A DNA stretch of 64,000 nucleotides from Variovorax sp. PBL-E5. GTDB lineage: Bacteria; Pseudomonadota; Gammaproteobacteria; Burkholderiales; Burkholderiaceae_C. Position 1 is the first letter of the stretch. Every line of letters starts with the position of its first letter. Under the pieces are notes generated by a model that saw only the letters and a program-made list of their open reading frames with translations, was not told the DNA's origin and made no database searches. The stretch is from the NCBI RefSeq assembly GCF_901827185.1, contig NZ_LR594672.1:372001-436000 (forward strand). The letters run 5' to 3'. Shown here in pieces: positions 59,659 to 64,000 of the stretch. Position numbers and translations under genes: made by a program.

Positions 59659-59871
59659 CTAGCCCTTGAGCCAGCCCGCCAAGGCAACAAGGGCTGCGCC
59701 GAGACTCGCCCCCAGGCCAACGACCGCCCAGGGGAACCAAGGCCGCTGGTCGATTGCATTGCGGGAACGTTGGTGTTCGCAGAAGACCCGCCAGCTTTCC
59801 GCGCGGTAGGCTTCCATCTGCTCCTCGAAGGACGGCATCGGTGGAATCGGGTCTTTACGTCGCATGCGCAT
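59659..59871 (-). CDS. Small single-pass membrane protein
   Basis: The 70-residue protein has a basic, Pro-rich N-terminus and a C-terminal hydrophobic helix (WAVVGLGASLGAALVALAGWL). The start is uncertain: ATG 59871 is chosen, but ATG 59907 and others are in frame. It converges on coaD. The function is unknown. Confidence 0.5.
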   Translation of the reverse strand: MRMRRKDPIPPMPSFEEQMEAYRAESWRVFCEHQRSRNAIDQRPWFPWAVVGLGASLGAALVALAGWLKG

Positions 59872-60068
59872 ATCGTAGCGAAGCTTCGGCGAATTGGAAG
59901 GAGCCATCTCGAGGCCCGACCCGCGGGCCGGTGCGGGTCCAGCCAAGGTGTTGGCCAGCTTAGCGGATGCGCGTGGGCTGCTAGTCATAGCTTACAACTG
60001 GGCTGACGGCGGCGAAATTGCAAGCCAAAGCTGACATTTTTGAGAGGGCGTCCAGCCCTCGTGCTCTC

Positions 60069-60094
60069 GCTAGACGGTTGCAGGACAACCTCAC
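60069..60094 (+). promoter_or_regulatory. Recurrent leader motif
   Basis: GCTAGACGGTTGCAGGACAA lies ahead of a CAGGAGAAG site and TTG 60107. It is the best-formed plus-strand copy. Confidence 0.65.
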
Positions 60095-60106
60095 AGGAGA
60101 AGTTTT

Positions 60107-61114
60107 TTGAACGCAAACGACACCGCCGCGGAAGCCCCCTATCGGCTCGACGAAATCGAGGGCATCCTGCGGGAGGCAGGCCTTCCGTACAGCCGAATCG
60201 GCAACCACCTGCGCGCCGAGCTCTATGCCTTGGACGCCTTCTACGGCATCGCGTACATTGTGGCTGCCGAGGAGGTGTTTTCCTTTGCTGGCAGCCAGGG
60301 GGAGGTCGAATACGCACGCAGCCAGCTCTGGGAGCACGTGTGCGGCAAGGACCATTTCGAGTACAGCCCGAAGAAGAACCTGTACCTGTTCGTCGTCGGG
60401 CCGTCGGAACTCATCGACCAACCGGAGTACCTGGTGGCGCGGGCCCACATCGTCAACGACGACCGGAACTACGCCATGAAGCGGGTGGTCACGCCTGCGC
60501 AGGCACAGCTTTTGCTGCAAAACCCCTTTCAGCCCTTGGTCGGCGCCGCCCGTGCGGCAGAACGGCCGGAATTGCACCTGGTGCGGGAGCCGTACGAACA
60601 GCTGGGGACGACGCCCGAACAGCTCGAGGCGTCGGCCGGCCTCACGGTTGGGCCCATCCTAGATTACCGCGAGGCGGAGCGTCGGTACGACAGCCCGGCC
60701 CTCGTGTCCCGAGGCGACGAGTTCACGGACGAGGTCTGGGACCACGTGGAGGTCATCTTCCGGCGCCTTATGGGCCTGGATTACGGGCTGAGGCGCACGG
60801 TGCTGGGACTCTGCGTCACCCATCGTGGCAACCCGCACGGCGCGTTCATGTGGCAAGCGAGCAGGGGAGAGCGCATGGCGTTCGCCTTCGCCCAATTCCT
60901 GGCTGAAGCCGCAAAGGACGTGAAGCCTGGTCTTTGCCTGGGCGTGCACGACGTTCTCGCGGCGTTCGATACATTGCGGCAGCTCGTCGCGCTCGACTTG
61001 CTGCGTGACTTTGCCGTCGCTACTGGCGCCAGCATCCAGCTCAGGTCCGCCAAACAGGACTTCAAGCGCCTCGCCGAGGCAAAGTTCAACTTGCTCAAGG
61101 CCCTGCCGGCCTGA
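60107..61114 (+). CDS. Hypothetical protein
   Basis: The 335-residue protein starts at TTG 60107 with an AGGAGAAG site and the recurrent leader. It is mixed alpha/beta, with LYLFVVGPSELIDQPEYLVARAHIV in the middle and a helical C-terminal third. No family was recognised. A terminator follows. Confidence 0.75.
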   Translation: MNANDTAAEAPYRLDEIEGILREAGLPYSRIGNHLRAELYALDAFYGIAYIVAAEEVFSFAGSQGEVEYARSQLWEHVCGKDHFEYSPKKNLYLFVVGPSELIDQPEYLVARAHIVNDDRNYAMKRVVTPAQAQLLLQNPFQPLVGAARAAERPELHLVREPYEQLGTTPEQLEASAGLTVGPILDYREAERRYDSPALVSRGDEFTDEVWDHVEVIFRRLMGLDYGLRRTVLGLCVTHRGNPHGAFMWQASRGERMAFAFAQFLAEAAKDVKPGLCLGVHDVLAAFDTLRQLVALDLLRDFAVATGASIQLRSAKQDFKRLAEAKFNLLKALPA

Positions 61115-61128
61115 CCGAATGATTTACC

Positions 61129-61160
61129 GCCCGCTTCCTCTCGAGGAGGCGGGCTTTTTC
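61129..61160 (+). terminator. Intrinsic terminator
   Basis: A CCCGC-CTCC type stem (CGCCCGCTTCC / GGAGGCGGGC) is followed by TTTTTC. Confidence 0.85.
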
Positions 61161-61188
61161 GATTCGGGAAGGACGGCCCGCAAGCTGG

Positions 61189-62256
61189 TCAGGGCGGTGG
61201 CTTTTTCGCGAACGCGTCGTACGCAAGCACGGCACGGCGCATGTACGGCCATCGCTCGACCATTCGTTCCTTGCCGTCCTTGGGGCAAATTTCGTCGTCA
61301 GCGTAGGCCTCGAGTTCCTTTTGGATGCGAGCGGCGGTACCCGTCGCCCCTTTTGCGTGGCCGAAGGCGCACCTGGCGCCCCTTGGGCTGGAATTCCAGA
61401 TGCGTGCGAGGATGAACGCCTCCCGCACGTCGTGTTTGCCGTCGGTCACCACCAGCCGATAGGCCGAGGCCCATTCGTTGTTTGCAAAATCCCGCATGAT
61501 GCGGAACTGCACGTCCTCGCGACGCAGTGCCTCGCGCATGCCGTGCCGAAACACCTGCCAGTCCTTTGGACTCAACGTGCTCCGGAAATAGTCCCTGCAG
61601 TACTTCTTGCCGGCAAATCTTGGGTGTTCATCGTGCTGGAACGCTGCACCCGCGAGGTCCGTCTTGACTTCGGTGAGGGGCGACGTGCAGTGGCCGCCGC
61701 TGGCATAGAGCCTGTCGAAGTTGACGCCCTTGAGCTTGAAGAATTCATTCTTGTTCGCAGCCGGCACGACGTCCGGATGGTTTTTCTCAAGGTACCCCAT
61801 GAGCTTTTCCAAGCCGCCCGAGTCCTGGTGCATGACGCCAATGCCGCCCTTGGAATAGCTCATGAGGTGCTTGCCGTCCCCGGTGCTCTCGACCGCCTCC
61901 CAGTTTCTCCGCGCTGGGTCTTTCGGGAGGCCTGTCGTCGGCGAAACGCCCCATTCGGCGACCGCCAGGGCGAGGGGAATGAGCGACAGATTGGCGATTG
62001 CGGTCGCGTCTGTCGGATTCGTCTCGTAGGCCTCGACCAGCGTCTTGATGAAGTCGGCCTGCAGCAACTCCCCGCTGATGTTGTCATCAGCCGTGGTGCT
62101 CCATTTGCCCTGGGCAAGGAAGGCGCGCATAGCCTCCTCCGAGGGACCGCGGGGCGCCGTCGGTGCCGGCTGGGCCGTCGCAAGAGCTGCGGACGCCACA
62201 AGCGCTAGGCATCCGGCGGCCCGATGAAATGGCATCACGGTTCCGAACAAATGCAT
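61189..62256 (-). CDS. Secreted hypothetical protein
   Basis: The 355-residue protein starts at ATG 62256 with a GAGAAGCTCG region and has a signal peptide (AAGCLALVASAALATA). The middle has LMSYSKGGIGVMHQDSGG, which could be an active-site loop of a cell-wall or polysaccharide enzyme, but I do not recognise the family. Cysteines at HCTSP, KKYCRD, ARCAFG and EICPKD suggest disulfides. Confidence 0.65.
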   Translation of the reverse strand: MHLFGTVMPFHRAAGCLALVASAALATAQPAPTAPRGPSEEAMRAFLAQGKWSTTADDNISGELLQADFIKTLVEAYETNPTDATAIANLSLIPLALAVAEWGVSPTTGLPKDPARRNWEAVESTGDGKHLMSYSKGGIGVMHQDSGGLEKLMGYLEKNHPDVVPAANKNEFFKLKGVNFDRLYASGGHCTSPLTEVKTDLAGAAFQHDEHPRFAGKKYCRDYFRSTLSPKDWQVFRHGMREALRREDVQFRIMRDFANNEWASAYRLVVTDGKHDVREAFILARIWNSSPRGARCAFGHAKGATGTAARIQKELEAYADDEICPKDGKERMVERWPYMRRAVLAYDAFAKKPPP

Positions 62257-62348
62257 CGAGCTTCTCCTCGCTGTGGCGGGCACCCTCCTGCCCCGAGGTT
62301 CCAGCGTAAGGGATTCAGCCCGCGATTGGAAGGCCGCTTGTGTGGTCC

Positions 62349-63098
62349 TTAAGCGGGCTCAGCGACTTGGGCCGGCGGGACGGAAGTGGAGTCCAGCCAA
62401 ACACCGCGGCTGCGAAGTACCGGCCCCCATTCGTCCCAGGGAAAATACGCGCTGGGGTGGCGGACGAAAAAGAGCTCCAGCTCCCGTCCCCCGTGCACGA
62501 GCCGCATGTGCAGCGGGCGGGTGTCGACAATCGCAGGTAGGCGCTCCTGCACGAGTATCTGCACGTCAGGCATTGCGCGAAGCGCGGCAATCTTCTTTGG
62601 CTCTGTGCCATAGACGATGCAACGCTCAGCCTCTAGCGCGGCCGCCACTGGAAAAAACTGGTTCCAGCCGGCCACGAAGTCCTCGTCCTTCGGCCGATGC
62701 GTGCGGGAATTCAGCAGCCGTGGCACCAAGTTGAGGTAGGCGACCTCGGACCACAGCCTCTGCCGCTCCGCGGCGGAGGGCCGTGTCTTCAGGAACACGG
62801 CTCGCTCGAAATTCGCGAGGAATGCGCGCTTGCGGCTGCCCTTTGGAAAGCTGTCCGACAGGCCCATCCTCAGGTGCCGCCAGCGCATGCTGTCAACGAC
62901 CGAAATTTTCTCGCGGTTCCTCTCGTACTCCTCAGCCGAGCCCCAGACATAGAGGCTTTCGCCCAGCACGATGGTCCTTTTGGCGGACGTTCGGAAGGCC
63001 GAGCCTACCCAAGGCAGCAAAGGAAGGCGCAACGCCTCGAAGGCCGTGTCGAACGACCTGTCCAAAAATCCCCTGTACTTGTCTTCGCCTTCTTCCAT
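62349..63098 (-). CDS. UDG-fold protein (LGESHY-like family)
   Basis: The 249-residue protein has LPWVGSAFRTSAKRTIVLGESLY, then VAYLNLVPRLL, WNQFFPVAAAL and RCIVYGTEP. This is the order of a family of uracil-DNA-glycosylase-fold proteins with PWVG...LGESHY. The family usually has His where this protein has Leu (ESLY). The function of the family is not established to my knowledge. ATG 63098 has an AGAGGCACC site. Confidence 0.55.
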   Translation of the reverse strand: MEEGEDKYRGFLDRSFDTAFEALRLPLLPWVGSAFRTSAKRTIVLGESLYVWGSAEEYERNREKISVVDSMRWRHLRMGLSDSFPKGSRKRAFLANFERAVFLKTRPSAAERQRLWSEVAYLNLVPRLLNSRTHRPKDEDFVAGWNQFFPVAAALEAERCIVYGTEPKKIAALRAMPDVQILVQERLPAIVDTRPLHMRLVHGGRELELFFVRHPSAYFPWDEWGPVLRSRGVWLDSTSVPPAQVAEPA

Positions 63099-63129
63099 GG
63101 TGCCTCTGTTCAACGTTCTGTCGAAGTTA

Positions 63130-63603
63130 TCACGCTGCTTGCGCGAACCCGGCCGCCTGCTGCGCCAGGCGCCGCTTCAGCCATGCCTTCTGCGACAAAA
63201 TGCCGAGCCCGGCGAGCGGGACGTGCACGTCGCCAAACCTCGTGGACAGGAATCTCATCAAGTCATCTCGGTAGGCCCGCCCCGCGAGGACGACGCAGGC
63301 CTCTCCTCGGAGGCTGGCCGATTGCATCTGGCGTTCCACTTCCCGGGCCCACGCCTTGCGACCAGCCGCACTGAGGTCGTTCAAAGACTGGTCGTAGGGC
63401 GATAGAAGCTCGTCCGGGTGCACGAGCCCATGCTTTGCGGACAGGATGTACCAGCTCCCGGTCTGCCGCTCAGTCCAGGCGCGCGCCTTCCTGAACAGGT
63501 CCGAGCAGTACAAGTCCCTCGCCGGTGCAGCCGATTTCAACTTTTGCGAGCAGCAGGCAACGAAGACGGTGGGCGAGTGCAGCCCCGTGGTCCTTGCTGT
63601 CAA
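63130..63603 (-). CDS. DUF6884 protein
   Basis: The 157-residue protein has VFVACCSQKLKSAAPARDLYCSDLF, WYILSAKHGLVHPDE and PYDQSL, the DUF6884 signature. Members are often near defence or DNA-modification genes. TTG 63603 overlaps the upstream stop by 4 bases (TTGA), so it is coupled to the DGQHR-like gene. Its enzymatic role is unknown. Confidence 0.75.
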   Translation of the reverse strand: MTARTTGLHSPTVFVACCSQKLKSAAPARDLYCSDLFRKARAWTERQTGSWYILSAKHGLVHPDELLSPYDQSLNDLSAAGRKAWAREVERQMQSASLRGEACVVLAGRAYRDDLMRFLSTRFGDVHVPLAGLGILSQKAWLKRRLAQQAAGFAQAA

Positions 63604-64000
63604 GCCAAGGCCGACTGGATGCCCACACGCGCCGCGCGCCGGCGTGGACGCCCGGTCTCCTTAAGGCTGCGCACCAGGTGGTTGGCCAAGATGGATACGT
63701 CGCGACCCGCGTTCTGGACTTGGTTCCAAGGGCGAACGTCGTCCACCGAAAACCGCCAGGAGCCGTGCGTCCAGGCGCATTCGTTGGCGATGCGCTCCAG
63801 CCCGGCCCTGAACTGTTGCCTGGTTCGGGCGCCCTCGACGCCGTGCAAGTAGTCCATGGCGAAGCCGAGCGCCATGATGCCGGCGCTGTGGACCAGCCGG
63901 GAGGTCCGAGGGGTCTGCTCGTCCCAGGCGCAGGGCCAGGTGTCCCGGACGGCCCAGAAGAAGTCGCTGACCAGGTCAGCCGAGCGCGCGACCGCGGTCT
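63600..64000 (-). CDS. DGQHR/DndB-like protein, C-terminal part (5' partial)
   Basis: The frame is open to the right edge, so only about 133 C-terminal residues are visible. They contain SADLVSDFFWAVRDTWP, a CAWTHGSW segment and WNQVQNAGRDVSILANHLVR, which resemble the C-terminal part of DGQHR-domain proteins related to DndB of DNA phosphorothioation systems. It is coupled to DUF6884. The family call is tentative without the N-terminal DGQHR motif. Confidence 0.45.
   Translation of the reverse strand, partial: TAVARSADLVSDFFWAVRDTWPCAWDEQTPRTSRLVHSAGIMALGFAMDYLHGVEGARTRQQFRAGLERIANECAWTHGSWRFSVDDVRPWNQVQNAGRDVSILANHLVRSLKETGRPRRRAARVGIQSALA

Noticed and set aside
1..64000. CRISPR array
   Set aside because: No regularly spaced direct repeats were seen when reading the sequence; only scattered hairpins and the leader motif recur.

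Overview
The window is GC-rich DNA of betaproteobacterial (Burkholderiales-like) character. It has no rRNA or tRNA genes, no ribosomal or central metabolic genes, and no recognisable phage-structural, conjugation or replication genes. It consists of about 80 mostly small, closely spaced genes on both strands, many with their own leader and intrinsic terminator. This suggests a large extrachromosomal element (megaplasmid) or a very large phage-like element rather than a core chromosome. That is an inference; a host cannot be named from the sequence alone.

Layout. 1-3.7 kb: secreted and hypothetical proteins, a uracil-DNA-glycosylase-like protein and a zinc-ribbon protein. 3.8-7.05 kb: a translationally coupled HDOD-GAF / PAS-GGDEF-EAL signalling pair. 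7.4-12.5 kb: small plasmid-type genes, an S24/S26-like protein and a cupin/2OG-oxygenase-like protein. 12.7-13.55 kb: smpB preceded by a circularly permuted (two-piece) tmRNA gene whose tag reads ANESNFRLAA. 14.4-19.7 kb: a five-gene overlapping minus-strand operon (GNAT protein, Asp/Glu racemase, NAD synthetase, 2OG-Fe(II) oxygenase, NMN-adenylyltransferase fused to a PRTase-like domain), with a Mom-like DNA-modification gene diverging from it. 20.7-24.8 kb: hypothetical genes, a frameshifted gene, a winged-helix protein and a PLD-family protein. 24.9-27.5 kb: an IS200/IS605-type TnpB element flanked by a decayed gene, a membrane-protein remnant and a PD-(D/E)XK nuclease whose 3' end is supplied by the insertion. 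28-57.8 kb: many single small genes, including a CoiA-like protein, a paralogous pair, Rap1a-like, Ea22-like, alpha/beta hydrolase, SHOCT, T5orf172, GH75-like, AbrB, SRAP, lipoprotein and HTH genes. 57.9-59.6 kb: a CoaE-like kinase fused to an HD domain, overlapping coaD. 59.7-64 kb: hypothetical and secreted proteins, a UDG-like protein, a DUF6884 protein and the end of a DGQHR/DndB-like gene.

How the parts may work together. The element carries candidates for the last two steps of NAD synthesis and the last two steps of CoA synthesis, its own trans-translation pair, a predicted DNA base-modification enzyme and several nuclease or repair-fold proteins. These are consistent with an element that buffers host cofactor and translation stress and protects its own DNA, but this is a hypothesis. 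A recurrent leader, CTANACG followed within about 10 nt by AGGAC or AGGAA, precedes genes on both strands and appears to be a shared expression signal.

Four probable single-base frameshifts were seen, in three genes. Some lie in short G/C runs, so sequencing indels cannot be separated from real decay without reads.
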